From: Microbotryum silenes-acaulis
Taxonomy: Eukaryota > Basidiomycota > Microbotryomycetes > Microbotryales > Microbotryaceae
Direction: 5' to 3'
DNA length: 64,000 nucleotides
Assembly: GCA_003665825.1 (NCBI GenBank)
Contig: QPFY01000004.1
Span: forward strand, 434,001-498,000
Both the position numbers and the translations under genes were made by a program. Below, in pieces: positions 27,100 to 38,578 of this stretch. Under the pieces are notes generated by a model that made no database searches, was not told the DNA's origin, and saw only the letters and a list, made by a program, of their open reading frames with translations. The stretch's first letter is position 1. Each line of letters opens with the position of its first letter.

Positions 27100-28856
27100 A
27101 GCAAGGCGCAAGAGATGGGTTGGTGACCAGAGGAGGGGCAGACGTCCGCCGGATACGAGACGGCAACACGACGATCAAGGCGCTGTGGAAGGGATGGGGA
27201 GATATGCGTGTGTGTACGTGCGCGTTGGTTTGAGTTGATCCATTTTTCTCTCTTTGTAATTGCATTCAAGAAGGACAACCGAAACGGCGTTATAAAGTTG
27301 GGGATAAGTTTTAAACCAGGTTGCACGCGCTGGCTCATGTAAAACTGTACCCATCTCAGACTTTTAGCTGTACTACTGACCTCGACTGACTCCAATGTAC
27401 CACGAGTAGTCCCGAGTGATATTCTTCGCCAGTAGTGGAAGCAGCACGCTTTGCAGAGATCGATCAAGACTCCCACCGCTGTTGGTGGCCTGCTGCGCAA
27501 ACCATCCTTCCAAGAGGGTTTCCAGTGATTCTCGGAATCGATTCGGTCTCCCGAGTCGGTTCAGGTCTGACTCGAAGTTGTAACCGAGTTCGATATCATA
27601 TAGAGTTCCATGATCAATCCCACGTCGAATGTTGAATGGTTTTGCTACAAAATGGGCCATATGCTGGGTCGCGCCGCCTCCGAACCTCGAAGTGGCCCTG
27701 GCCTGCCCCGGCCACACCTGAGCCGGGGGCTTAAAATGCATTGGCCGGCACGCTTGCCGCGAGCTGACGCGTTCTGTCGAGTCTTCGTTCGCGAGCTCCG
27801 GCCGTGCTCACGAATTTTGTCTTCGCTCCCCAAACTTGCTTCTGCTGCTTAACTTGCTCGACCAGCATAGATTCTATACCAACCCTACCACTAGGTTTGA
27901 TCAAACATGTGAGCTCTGAAACCTCCTTGATGCGGTGGACACGTTCATAGTACACTGTACTGTTGGATCTTTTTCAACTGGCCGTAGCATAGGATTTCTG
28001 GATATGCAAAACTGTGTAGTAAAACCGAAGAACTACTGAGATACAGTTGGCAGTATGGCACACGGCAGAAGCGACGTCCGTTCGTCTTTGACTGATAAGC
28101 ATCTGTGTACAGGATCAAGTGGCTCTAAGCTCTTCATAGGGTCCACGGCACAGTACAGTGCTGGGGCGGCTGAGATAATGTTTCTTCTGTTGGCGATGGA
28201 CCATTCTCGGATGTCAGAAAATCGAGCTGTTTTGCTGCTAGATTCGGAAGAAAGTGTGGTGGCACCCTGCATTCAAATGAGCGCGTTCCCTTGGGAGTCA
28301 ACTGCAGTACGCAAGAGCCAAACCCAGCAGGTGTCGACTCGAAAATTGACATCGCGCCAGCGCTGTGCCCGCGACAGCTCGCGACTGACTGGTTTCGGCA
28401 GCATCAAATCCTGGCAATCCTGAGGCGAAGGGAACAGATCTTTGTAAAGCATCTTCTCCGTCCACCTGGTCCACCTGGCCTCCGGCTTCAGAATCCATTC
28501 CTTGCGCCAGAGCAGCTGGACGGCGTGCGGGAGAAGTATGACTCGGTCATCGAGCCGCCCCTTGGGTCCGAACATCGCGACCATCCTCCGAGTCTCCCAG
28601 TAAGCCGCAGCCGATTCGCCATCCTCAAGGCGCCAGCTGAGGTGTCATCTGATATATTTTTGTGCCTGTGGTATCTGCGCGGTTGCGCGTGCGTTTAGTC
28701 ATTAGTCATTTTGGTATTGGAGTTTGCTCTGTTTAAGTTGGGGAGCGCGCGGGGCTTCCTTCCCGCGCGGCTGTCTACTCTCTCCTGTCGGAAATCTATC
28801 TTCCGCGCTCGCACCGTTTCTGCGACAGTGACGACCTCGATGAAAGACCGGTCAGT
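27100..28856. other. gene-poor stretch, 1.75 kb
   Basis: No coding region I can support. Open frames are short, overlap on both strands and show no splice-linked continuity. This begins the repeat-rich tract that runs to 38.5 kb. Confidence 0.45.
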
Positions 28857-29504
28857 ATGCCCGATAACGATTTATTGCGCAGGACGGCCGGAGCTTTATC
28901 ATTGATTGGACCGACTTCCCTTTCCTCTCCGAAAAACAGTGTAGAAACGGTTCGTCTTATGGGACGTCTCGACAGGAAGCAAATCCGTGCGTTCGGCCTG
29001 GAAGTCACGCTCGCGGCGACCGATAAGTTGCCAAGTGGCCCAACGGATCCGAGGTGTCCGCCGCTCATCGAAAGCCTTCCGGCGTCGAATTTAGCGTGGT
29101 ATTCGAAAAAAACGGATCGCATCTTGTACCACTCGAAAGTACGGTATGACGATCGGATCCGAGCTCGACTGGTCACCGTGCGCGTCGGTGATTTTGTCGT
29201 TCTTGGTGCTCCACCGGATTCAAGGGACCGTGTCGTATTCGCCCAAGTCGAAGCAATTTTTAGCGTCGGACAAGACGAAAAGTTCACTTTGCTCCTCGTC
29301 ACCTGGATGGACGAGAGTCAGACGCGTAAATTAGGCTACCTTGGCCAGGTTAGAGCGCTCAAGCCTTTCCGCGCGGGGACTTCAGAGCGACCGAGAGTCA
29401 TCGGGCTCGATGCCATCTCGAGCGAGCAAGGTGTGCCGATTCTGAGGGATTACACAGAGCTGGGACTGCACATCATAGTACCCTACCAAGTTTCGACAAT
29501 CTGA
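28857..29504 (+). CDS. unassigned ORF, possibly transposon-derived
   Basis: A single open frame of 215 codons plus stop in an otherwise gene-poor tract. Composition is protein-like: SNLAWYSKKTDRILYHSKV, VRVGDFVVLGAPPDSRDRV, VFAQVEAIFSVGQDEKFTLL, then a charged segment and LHIIVPYQVSTI at the end. The VGDFVVL...VFAQVEAIF pattern resembles BAH-like or transposon accessory domains, where a beta strand 'V.VGD.V.V' precedes 'A.V..IF'. That resemblance is weak. There may be an upstream exon ending near 28850 (GACCGGTCAG), so the true start is uncertain. Isolation among repeats suggests a remnant or single-gene cargo of a mobile element. Confidence 0.45.
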   Translation: MPDNDLLRRTAGALSLIGPTSLSSPKNSVETVRLMGRLDRKQIRAFGLEVTLAATDKLPSGPTDPRCPPLIESLPASNLAWYSKKTDRILYHSKVRYDDRIRARLVTVRVGDFVVLGAPPDSRDRVVFAQVEAIFSVGQDEKFTLLLVTWMDESQTRKLGYLGQVRALKPFRAGTSERPRVIGLDAISSEQGVPILRDYTELGLHIIVPYQVSTI

Positions 29505-30059
29505 TGGAGTGTTCATGTGATCTAGGGTCACTTGCAATGACGTCGCATGAAAATTGCTCCAGTCTTCAAAGCGCTCTTCCTGCCGTCGGCCTTGTCGGAG
29601 GCACGGACACTTCGATGAAATCGATGCAGCAACCTTGCTCCAACCTCGTCAATGCATTTTTTTTCTCGATGCCACCTGTTGATAAGAGAGAGACTTCGCT
29701 TGCGAGTGTGATTGTGAAGCTTTGGAGTAGTTCATCTGTCTGCGGAAATTCGACTGTGGGGAGTATAAATAGGCACCCTGTCGTCGGTCGGCTCTTCTCC
29801 TTTGGCCAATCACTCGCCGCTCGCTCGAGTTGGACCTCTCACTAGGACTTGCGCGCGACACACGTTCGTTGATCACCAGGTCACCGAAGTCTGCATGTAG
29901 CACACAAGTCCCATTTTGAAGAACGTCGCGTCGTCGTCACCACCGCCATCTCGCTGCCTACTCCGTCGCACCAACTTGTTCCAGCTCGGCTGTGCGCACG
30001 AGGTCATACCTACCGGAAGCCGCGTGACATACCATTCGCTAGGCTAAAGGCTCTAAGAT

Positions 30060-30122
30060 TTGTCGTCGTCGTCGTCATCGTCGTCATCATCATCGTTGTC
30101 ATCGTCGTCATCGTCATCTCGC
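30060..30122. repeat. (TCG/TCA)n trinucleotide repeat
   Basis: About 20 consecutive TCG or TCA triplets with one TTG. The plus-strand frame reads as a poly-Ser run, but nothing around it supports a gene. Confidence 0.9.
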
Positions 30123-31349
30123 CGACGATTACGTCGCACCACCTTGCTCTCTAGGTCGGCATTTCGATCCACGTTTTGCGTACATTCGTTTCAAGCCTAC
30201 AACAAGGCCTTTGATCACTCGTTGCAAATCAGTAGTCGTCTTTTTCCGATTCTCACCCGCCATTCGAACACCTGTGGACGCTCGTTCAAGCCTGCTCGAG
30301 GCTATGACTCGATTCGCTCCCACCCATGTGCTGCGGTGCAAACGCCCACGTTCCCATGCCCACAAACATATTTTCGCACGAACCATCACCTCCTTGTAAG
30401 TGCTTCACCGCTCTGGCTACTCCTCGTATGATCGTGGCGATACCAGCTTGTGCGACCACGTCGAGACTCGCTGTGGTGATGGCCCTGGGGGAGCTGCACT
30501 TGCGCTGACGCTTTCGCTCGTGTCTTAGTTCCTCAACAGCGATGTTACAGGTGAAGAACTTTCTGTTTCGAGCCCATCTACGACAGTCCCGGCCTTTATT
30601 CGTGCAGGGTGGGAGGGCCGAGCGATCAAGCTCCTAGCCAGAAGCATGACGTCATAGCCTGGCTCAAGCTTGATCAACAATCACCTTGATCTCATGTAGA
30701 TCATAAGCCTTCTCGCCCATGCCATCGCCAACAAAGGTGAGTACATCCCATCAAAATACTGATGCGCTTTTACGTTCCTTCCGAGCCCTGGGATCGTGCT
30801 TGATTGCGTCGCACCATCACCTGCTTACCGTGACGGTCTTCTCCAATCGATGACACCGTGTGAGTGAGCTTGTGGTGGCATACTGCCCTGCTGATTTGGC
30901 TTGCTTCACAGCGCTGGATTGGCTTGGGATGGTGGAACATTCAAGTCCGATTCGTAGAATCGACCTCGCTGTCGGAGCTTCGCACCCCCTCGTCACGCTC
31001 GAGCTCCTTGCTTCGAAACACCCGAAGGACTGGCCCTCCTCGATCTCTGTCCTTGTTCAAGATCATATACTGACACACTATCATGATCCAACCCATTCCT
31101 GTCCCAAACCCAGTCCAGACCTAGTCAAAGATTTGGCCTTGCACAGCTGTTTCTGATGATGATCAAAGTTGGTGAGTCCACTCAAGTTCATGGCACTATC
31201 GCTCGTGGTATAGTTGTGGGCTGGATTTGCTAGTTCCTGTGCAAGGCGATCGATGCCTCTCTCGATTTGAAGAGGACCGTGCGAGTCCCACTCCTGTGGT
31301 TTGAAAACCTGAGCCGAAGGAAAACTTTCACCGCAAAGTCGTGAACTAG

Positions 31350-31635
31350 TAATTAAAGTTTAGCACTACGAGCTCAAGTTCTAGACCTTCGCTCAAAGTC
31401 CCTCGCCCAAGCCCCAAGTCCCAAACTTTATCTCTCAAGTCCTAAACTTTATCTCTCAGTCCTAAAACCTTGCCCCAAGTGTCAAACCTCGAGTCAAAGT
31501 TCCGAACCTCGAGGCGAAGTTCTCAATCTCAGACCCAAGTTGAGAACCTCGCGTCCCAAGTTGAAAACTTGAGCCCCAAGTTGAAAACTTGAGCCCCAAG
31601 TTTGAAACTTCGCCTCCCAAGTTCAGGACTACGAA
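31350..31635. repeat. degenerate minisatellite, about 18-21 bp units
   Basis: Successive units based on CCCAAGTTGAAAACTTGAGC, with earlier units such as CAAGTCCTAAACTTTATCTCT. The two near 31570-31610 are almost identical; others are diverged. Many units carry the short palindrome AAGTT...AACTT. Confidence 0.8.
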
Positions 31636-32166
31636 CACGGTTCCGGAACCTCGGGCTCAAATTATACCCGGTTCCCAACTCTGGCACCTGGTGCCACATG
31701 GTGTAGGGGTTGCCAACTTCGGGCGGTGGTGCGGAACCGTACGGCACCGGTCTAAACGGTCGCCTCGTTTTGGCCTTTCTTGCTATGAACTCACCAAAGC
31801 CTCCCCCCCTCCCCCCGTCTTTTGCATACCCCTCCTCACTTTGTCTCGACGACGTTGTTTATTTTATAAGCTTTAAGGATTTAGAGTATAGTAGTATAGT
31901 AAGATAGTAAGATTCTCGTTGGCGGGGGGCGGCTCCTAGACTCTCGCTCTCGGCTCTCAAGCTCTCAAGCTCTCAAGCTCGACCACCTGCGATGACTACT
32001 TTTGGCAGATCAAGCACGGCCTACACCAGCTTCGCCTCTCCAACACATCTTCTGGCTTGCATCGTCTCCTCTGACATAGGTGCCAATTTTGTAGCTCGCG
32101 TCTCTCTTTTCTTTCTGCAACCCGAATCTCGTCCAAAAAGTCACCTCGTTACAATTGACCAAGGAT

Positions 32167-32290
32167 CCGCATTAGATCAGATCACCGTCAGATCAGATCA
32201 GATCAGATCAGATCAGATCTGGATTTTTCTGATTCTGCCTTGATTGATCTGATCTTGATCTGATCTGAGCAGATCAATTTGATCTGAGAC
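32167..32290. repeat. GATCA pentanucleotide array with inverted partner
   Basis: Starts CCGCATTAGATCAGATCA, runs as GATCA repeats to about 32219, then continues TTGATTGATCTGATCTTGAT and TGATCTGAGCAGATC, which are partly inverted. The first 15 bases (CGCATTAGATCAGAT) recur at 37275-37290 (inverted) and 63152-63166. Confidence 0.8.
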
Positions 32291-32867
32291 ATGAAATTGC
32301 CTAATTTGGCACATAAAGACTTTTACATGTCTACATGTTGAAATCCTCATCTTCTTCCTCTTGACCCGTTGTAGTACCCAGTAAAAGAAAGAGTGAATAT
32401 TTCGATGCCTGGGGGTCTTTGTCGAGCCCGTGGGGGGGGGGGGGAAGTACGGGCACGATTTTCAACTACATGAGATCCGGGTGAGAGTGCGTCTTACCAA
32501 GGGTGGATGTACTTGGTGGTCATGTAAAAGGCCTCGTCAAGTTTCAGGGTGATACATGGCATACTACACGAGATACAGCGGATTGCCCCGCTACGTGGTA
32601 GATGCACCATCCTTAATTGGTAAACGCACCTTTCTTCCGGAGCAAACGCACCAAACTTGCGCGAAGAATGCATCATTTGTAAGTGAACTTTGCACCTTAC
32701 TACCTGGGTAGATGGGTCAAGCTTCGGGAGTAAACGCGCACGCGTAATTGGTAAATGCACCATTTACTCGCGGCATTATGGATGGATGCACTACGACCGC
32801 TTCCGAGTCGTTGTATGCAGCATAGCAAAAAATGTGGGTATTTCGGGTATGGCTTTGGGAGTGCGCG

Positions 32868-33060
32868 CTCTGCCGAGACGATCCCGGCGCCATCCCAGCC
32901 CCATCCCGGCGCTCGGCGCTCAATTACAGGACGATCCCGGCACGCGCTCGCCCTCTTGGGACCATCCCAGGATCGGGAAGGAATTTCAGGACGGTCTCAG
33001 AATCGAAAGTCGGACGCTGGAATGATCTCGGGACGGTCCCGGCGGCGCTAAGTTGCCAGT
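32868..33060. repeat. GC-rich patch of GGGATCATCCC-like short palindromes
   Basis: Many copies of short variants such as GACGATCCCGGC, CCATCCCGGCGC, GGGACCATCCCAGGATCG and CTCGGGACGGTCCCGG. The same kind of patch recurs at 34727-34965. Confidence 0.6.
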
Positions 33061-34726
33061 CCGGGTATGGTTCTGGAACTCTGGTGTAATCGCCCATGGT
33101 ACTGGGAGTAGGAGGTAATTCCGGGATGGTGCTGACAGTGTACCAGGATACATAGGCTTCCGGCTGGTCAGAGGCATGATGATGTAGGGCTTGTATAGCA
33201 TGTGCAGAAATTCTACCCCTCGGGTCCAAAGGAAGGCTCGGTATGCATGCGCAGTACAGATGAAAGATATGGATTGCAATTGCCGTGAATTACGACGGCC
33301 GCAGTTGAGGCGGGGTTGGGTCCAGCATGAGCAGGGGCGAGCCGAGAAAGGAGAAAGGCCGAGACACAACAAGACGGCCGACGAGAGTCGGTCTTAACAG
33401 TCCTTGCCTCTGCTCCACTCACGCGTTCGCTCACCCAGTCCCAAGAGGGTCCCCAGTCATCATCGGCGAGGCGACGTCCGCTGACCCTTACTCACCGGTT
33501 AGCCTTGACTCATGATGAAGGACTATTCTTGCCTTCGTACTCTCTTGCCATGGGCATGTTTGGTACGGGCGATTTGATGGTGCGACCGACGGGCCACGTT
33601 TATGGTCGACCTGACTCGACTTGACCTCGCCTGCATGCTGCTACTACCCTCACTTGGTTTCCACCACTCGTCAAACCCACCGACACGGGTTGAACAACCG
33701 AGACATCAGGTGAGTAGCAAACGACAAGGTCCTTACGGGCTCCCCGACCCACCGTCCGGAGCGTCGTCACCCTTGTTGTGCACGGTTCTCCTGTCTCAAC
33801 GGGCGGGACTTCTCCTGTCTACGCACTCTCGCCCGTTGCCATTCCACTCTTAACTGTACAGTGTGTGATATGCTTCACTCTCTACTTATCGAATCTTCGA
33901 TTCATGACCGCAATACTTTGCCTAGCTGACTTGCTCTCTGGTGGGCTTTACGTTCCTTCCCCAGATGGGCTGACTGGCTAGCCCCTGTGCCAATTCGGGT
34001 TAGTCTCTCCCTCTCGTCCCACACCCCGACCTCGTTAGAAGCTCTTCTTCCCTCTTTTTGTCGCTTCTAGCTTTGCTGATGTTCGTGCTGAGGCTTGTCA
34101 ATTCTCCATCTCTGTCGTAGTTAGATTCGTTTGGACACCATAGTGAGCCTCCTACGCCTCCACCAGACTGTTGACGGCTCAAGGCCATACACTGACCATC
34201 AACTAGTTTTGTACAGAACACGATCATACAAATGCATTTTATAGCCCAACGTGAGTCACCGCCGGTTCATCTTCGAGCCGCTCGGTCGCTTTTCGGCATC
34301 AGAGCCTTGGAGTCAGGGGCTCAGCTGACTCGCTCGCGGTTCACTGACAATGTCCCCGACAGCTTACCATAGCAGCAGGTCTGGGTCAACCGCTCTCTCT
34401 CGGCTACTTGCTAGCTATTAGTACTAAAGTCTCGAACATAGAGCAGGCCGTTGACACGCTCTATTGGCCCCGACAGAATGAAGCGTTGGCCGTCATCGGG
34501 CGCAGCCACGACGTCCGGTAGGTGCCTTGTATGCGTGTCTAGAGCAGTTTTGAGTAGCAGATGTCATATTACGTTTTTTTGTTTAAGCTTGTACTGTATT
34601 GCATGTGAAAACCGCACCCGATTACAGCGAGAGAATGACCGCAAAAGTGATTACAAATGAATCAACCATTACGAGTATGCATAAGTAAAAATTGAATTGT
34701 TTACTAATCGATCCCACAACTATCCT

Positions 34727-34965
34727 GGCACCATCTCGGGATCATCCCGGGACCCAGGACTATCCCGGCGGCGTCCCAGCACCGTGCCCAGACCGCCGTC
34801 AATTCCTGGACCATCCCAGGATCGGCGCGGGTCCCGGGATGGTCGCAGAGTTGGGGCGCCCAACTCTGGTAGTGCGCCGTGATCGTCCACGGTCATCCCA
34901 GGATGGCAACCATCCCTCGGCCATCCCACGGCCGTCCCGACCCCGTCCCAAAGCCATCCTCAAAA
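34727..34965. repeat. second GGGATCATCCC-like patch
   Basis: Contains CATCTCGGGATCATCCCGGG, CTATCCCGGCGGCGTCCC, GGACCATCCCAGGATCGG and GTCCCGGGATGGTCG. It is followed by a T-run and TTGCTATGAGCTCC, the same tail type seen after 31770 and 51910. Confidence 0.6.
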
Positions 34966-35849
34966 TATCCGCCTTTTTTGCTATGAGCTCCGAGTGATAC
35001 TGCTTCCGGTTCTCTTTCCGCTCCATCAATTGGAGGAATCCATTAGATTTGGGCCTAATACATGCTCGAGCAGGTCTGATTTATTCTACTACAACATCAA
35101 GTTACCCATCACAGCATCCGTGCATCTAGCCCAATCATGCTCACTGGGCTGCGCTTTATCCCCGTACCATGAATCGTGGCTTGTAAGAACTTGACAGACT
35201 TGATCTTGCGATCTCATCTTCACCCAGACTCACTCCCCTTCTCATTTGCGTCAGATTTCTCGAATTCCTGATTCCGTCGGCGTGTAGGCCCATACTTCTC
35301 GCATGTAATAACGTATAGCTGGCAATGGCTTGGGTCCGTCTTGGCCATCCGAGCTTTCACCGTCCCCTGACTCAGTCTCCCCCTACGTATACGATGTATT
35401 AAGCTCCTACGGAGCTCTTGACAGGCTTCTTCGCTTGTTTATGCGTGCTCTTTACTTGTTAAGGGCGACACAAAGGTCGCTGGACGATCCTCAGTGTTCA
35501 GTGCAGTGGTTTTCAAGGTGCTCGCCCACTGGTGCAGTGGCAGGCAGCCTGTGCGTCACATTTATGCAGAGTTGTCCTGACAACTTGAGCCGCGATCAAT
35601 ATTTTAGCACTTTAACAAAAATTTAGGAGGCAAGAGCTGTGAAGTCAAGTCAGATAGTAGGGGTCACACAATATACGCCCGGTCCACTGCCCGACGCGAT
35701 ATCCTATAAGGTGCCAGAGCGCCAGAGGCTCAAGGTCGCTAACAATGGCGCTCGCATACACTGGCACTTGCAGCATACATCTTCCCATCTTCTGCCGCGA
35801 GACGCAAACTTCGATCGATTAGCTTGACGAAGCTTTGGGACTCTCTGAA

Positions 35850-35925
35850 CATGGGAATCATAATCACCGTGTGTGAGGGACGTGGGACGGTGTGCAAGAG
35901 GAAGGGAGAGATCTCATGGGCAGCG
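35850..35925. repeat. diverged third copy of the inverted-repeat leader
   Basis: The plus-strand sequence GGAATCATAATCACCGTG and the following GACGTGGGACGGTGTGCAAG resemble the right-arm segment at 36885-36930 (GGAATCATATTCAC, then GACGTGGGACGGTGGGCAAG). It lies about 90 bp outside the left arm, in the same orientation as the right arm. Confidence 0.6.
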
Positions 35926-36012
35926 GAACCCCGGCCAGTTTGACGCACCTGCCTGCCAACGCATGCTATCCGGCCCGCAGACAGTCCGCGCCGCGCGCTC
36001 TCACCCGCTTCG

Positions 36013-36466
36013 ACGTCATCGCGTCATCAAGCCATTAGCACGGCTGCTCCGCGCACTCACGCCGCCGCGCGGCTCCTTCTCGCGCTCTTGCCCACCGTCC
36101 CACGTCTTGTGAATATGATTCCCGCATCACAACGACGCGATCCAATTCCGCCGCCCAATCCTCAAGAACCTGTCGACAACGATAAGATGAAGCAGTTCTT
36201 CACACGCAACGGTGAGTCGTCATTAGCTTTGGCGAGCTGAGGGCGATGCCTAGGCCACGCTACGAGGTCAGGCTGCTGACGTCTGATCTTGACCAATGCG
36301 GGTTCAGCCAACACGATCTTTCGGTGCGAATTGTGGGGCATCGTTCTATTGTATACGATCATGTACGCGACCTTGAAAGCCAGGTTCCTACCCGGGGCAC
36401 TCCCCTTCCTCGTCGGTTTTGTTTCGGCAAGCTCTCTTCCTCATGTGGTCCCGTCGTCGGCTCAGC
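36013..36466 (+). repeat. left arm of a 454-bp inverted repeat
   Basis: Reverse complement of 36547-37000. Paired coordinates sum to 73013 along the whole arm, so there is no net insertion or deletion, and I found no mismatch in the stretches compared. The 80-bp spacer is 36467-36546. Confidence 0.93.
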
Positions 36467-36654
36467 CGAACAGAGCTCTCTCTCTGTTCTCTTACCAGTG
36501 CTGTGAAAGCAAACCCACCCGAGGTTTGATTGGAAGACCGTGCGTCGCTGAGCCGACGACGGGACCACATGAGGAAGAGAGCTTGCCGAAACAAAACCGA
36601 CGAGGAAGGGGAGTGCCCCGGGTAGGAACCTGGCTTTCAAGGTCGCGTACATGA
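36115..36654 (+). pseudogene. small split gene in left arm of inverted repeat
   Basis: Exon 1 is 36115-36211 (MIPASQRRDPIPPP..., ending MKQFFTRN), with a GTGAGT donor. Exon 2 starts at 36308 after GGGTTCAG and reads ANTIFRCELWGIVLLYTIMY, a hydrophobic segment that could be one membrane helix. A second hydrophobic stretch (GALPFLVGFVSASSLPHVV) follows. Within the spacer the frame enters sequence differing from the other copy, then reads antisense through the right arm, so the native 3' end cannot be told. I do not recognise the family. Because a good intron and start codon are retained, this was a real gene. In this arrangement it is at best truncated or chimeric. Confidence 0.5.
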
Positions 36655-36898
36655 TCGTATACAATAGAACGATGCCCCACAATTCGCACCGAAAGATCGT
36701 GTTGGCTGAACCCGCATTGGTCAAGATCAGACGTCAGCAGCCTGACCTCGTAGCGTGGCCTAGGCATCGCCCTCAGCTCGCCAAAGCTAATGACGACTCA
36801 CCGTTGCGTGTGAAGAACTGCTTCATCTTATCGTTGTCGACAGGTTCTTGAGGATTGGGCGGCGGAATTGGATCGCGTCGTTGTGATGCGGGAATCAT
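36359..36898 (-). pseudogene. inverted second copy of the small split gene
   Basis: Mirror image of the gene at 36115. Its start codon lies at 36898 and exons are 36898-36802 and 36705 onward on the minus strand, identical through the arm (MIPASQRRDPI..., ANTIFRCELWGIVL...). After the arm it reads the spacer on the opposite strand (RRTVFQSNLGWVCFHSTGK), so its C-terminus differs from the left copy. The two copies converge, so transcripts of either would be self-complementary over 454 bases. Confidence 0.5.
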
Positions 36899-37000
36899 AT
36901 TCACAAGACGTGGGACGGTGGGCAAGAGCGCGAGAAGGAGCCGCGCGGCGGCGTGAGTGCGCGGAGCAGCCGTGCTAATGGCTTGATGACGCGATGACGT
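36547..37000 (-). repeat. right arm of the 454-bp inverted repeat
   Basis: Reverse complement of 36013-36466. The outer ends both read ACGTCATCGCGTCATCAAGC inward, and similarity stops abruptly at 36012/37001. Confidence 0.93.
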
Positions 37001-38578
37001 TCATCCTCATCCTCATCCGCATCATCCTCCAAAGTGATCACCTTTCTAAGCCGCCGCTTTTTGGAGGAGCTCCCCGCTTTTATGACTGGATTGGGTCGCA
37101 TGATTCCTATGAGCAAGTGCTAGCAATGAGATGGCGCGATCCATTCTCTCTTCTGATCAGGTGCGCCGCAGTTGAAATCACAATGGCACCATCTAGGTAC
37201 CGCCTACTTTTGGATTTTTTTCCTCGAGGCTTGATTGATCTGAACTTGATCTGACCCCCGTCAGATCAGATCTGATCTGATCTAATGCGGACCCTTGCTG
37301 GCAAGCTCAACAAATTCGCTCCCCCCTGGGCGGGGCTGACACATTTAATTAGCGCTTTAGCGGCGCGTCTGGCCCGCTTGCCCACCAAATTCTCTGATCC
37401 AAAAAAGGGTGGTTTGCTATATCATGGCAAGTATTGTATCACTTTTCACACCAGTGATGTACTAAGCTCTTATAGCTCCAGAACATCATGTGCCAAGTGG
37501 GTAGCCTTGTGATGAAGTTGAAGTCAAGCTGCAGCAGCTCAAAGCTCGGAAAGGCCTATTAGTAAAAGTGGTCCGAGCGGGCCGTTGCGTGTGGAGCATG
37601 TGGAGCGCTCTCGACTCTGGGACAGTGAGCACACGGTGGCTCCCGCTTCTTCTCCCTTGATCGTGGCAACCACTTCCCCTCGTCAGTAATACCTCAACGC
37701 ACCAAGATGAAACTTTTGGACCACCGATCACAGCGAAAAGGAAATCCAACTCTTCATCCCGTTAAAAGAGACGCCGCGAGGCCGAGGTATACGAGAAGCT
37801 GCGTGCGCTCGAAATTTCGCTATGTCAATGCCTTCGGTGGTACTTCAACCCAGACACGACAGCCCTTCAGGTCTTCCCCAACCTCGCCCCTCGAAACCGC
37901 TAAGGGTTCCCATCGGGCCACCAGTCGCGATATGAATTCTTAGATTATTCTTCTATTCCGCTTGAAGGGAAACGCGTCAACTCTCCAAAGCTTGGACAAT
38001 AAGTATCCACCGTCGACGGCGACCGGTTAGAGCTCAACCCTGCGTCTCCTACTGGATCTGTGTCGGCACACCCAAGACCGTGGACTTGACGTAGATTGAG
38101 CCTGTGTAATTCCCCACGAGGTCCCTGCAGAGTGGGTTCCATCCAGTCCTCTTCATCCGCAATGATCGTTCGTGTCCAAGGCCCTCCCGCCTTAATTGAC
38201 CGCCGGTTGAGTTACAGGATCCATATTCGGCGCAGGGGTGTGGGTCGGGATTCGGAAAAGGAATTGTTCAGACTATACCCGCGCCGAAGAATACTCACTG
38301 CATGCAATATCAGCTCTCATCCTTGTCCCCTGACATACTTCCCCAAGTGTCGCCTCCCGCCATCCACGGCCGCTCCTCGTGGTTGGGATCCGTCATCGCA
38401 TCTAAGCGTTGCCTCCCCGGGTTGTTGGAACCACCATGTTCGCAATTTCAAACATGATGCTTCTAATGCACTCCCTCTAGTCGTACACATATCCCGAAGA
38501 TCCTCCACACCTGCGATGTCGCACTCGTCCATTACGCCTCCGCCCAACAACGCGTTCGAATAAGATGATTCGTCGCGC
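37001..38578. other. gene-poor stretch with GATCA-type repeat
   Basis: No supported gene. The first 100 bases read on the minus strand as a basic then acidic segment (SSKKRRLRKVITLEDDADED) continuing into the inverted repeat arm; this could be a fragment of a former exon. A GATCA-type element lies at about 37209-37290. Confidence 0.4.
37209..37290. repeat. GATCA-type element, inverted relative to 32.2 kb
   Basis: Reads GGATTTTTTTCCTCGAGGCT, TTGATTGATCTGAACTTGAT and ends GATCTGATCTAATGCGG. The first part matches 32219-32260 directly, while the end is the inverse of 32167-32182. Confidence 0.7.

Larger units (their letters stand above)
29505..36012. other. repeat-rich, gene-poor tract
   Basis: About 6.5 kb without a gene I can support. 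It contains a trinucleotide repeat (30060-30125), a degenerate minisatellite (about 31350-31635), a GATCA pentanucleotide array (32167-32290), a G-run near 32431, and two GC-rich patches of GGGATCATCCC-like short palindromes (32868-33060, 34727-34965). Many small open frames are chance frames in GC-rich DNA. Confidence 0.5.

Noticed and set aside
30060..30431. ORF starting with a poly-Ser run
   Set aside because: The Ser run is a trinucleotide repeat and the rest has no recognisable protein character or splice partner.
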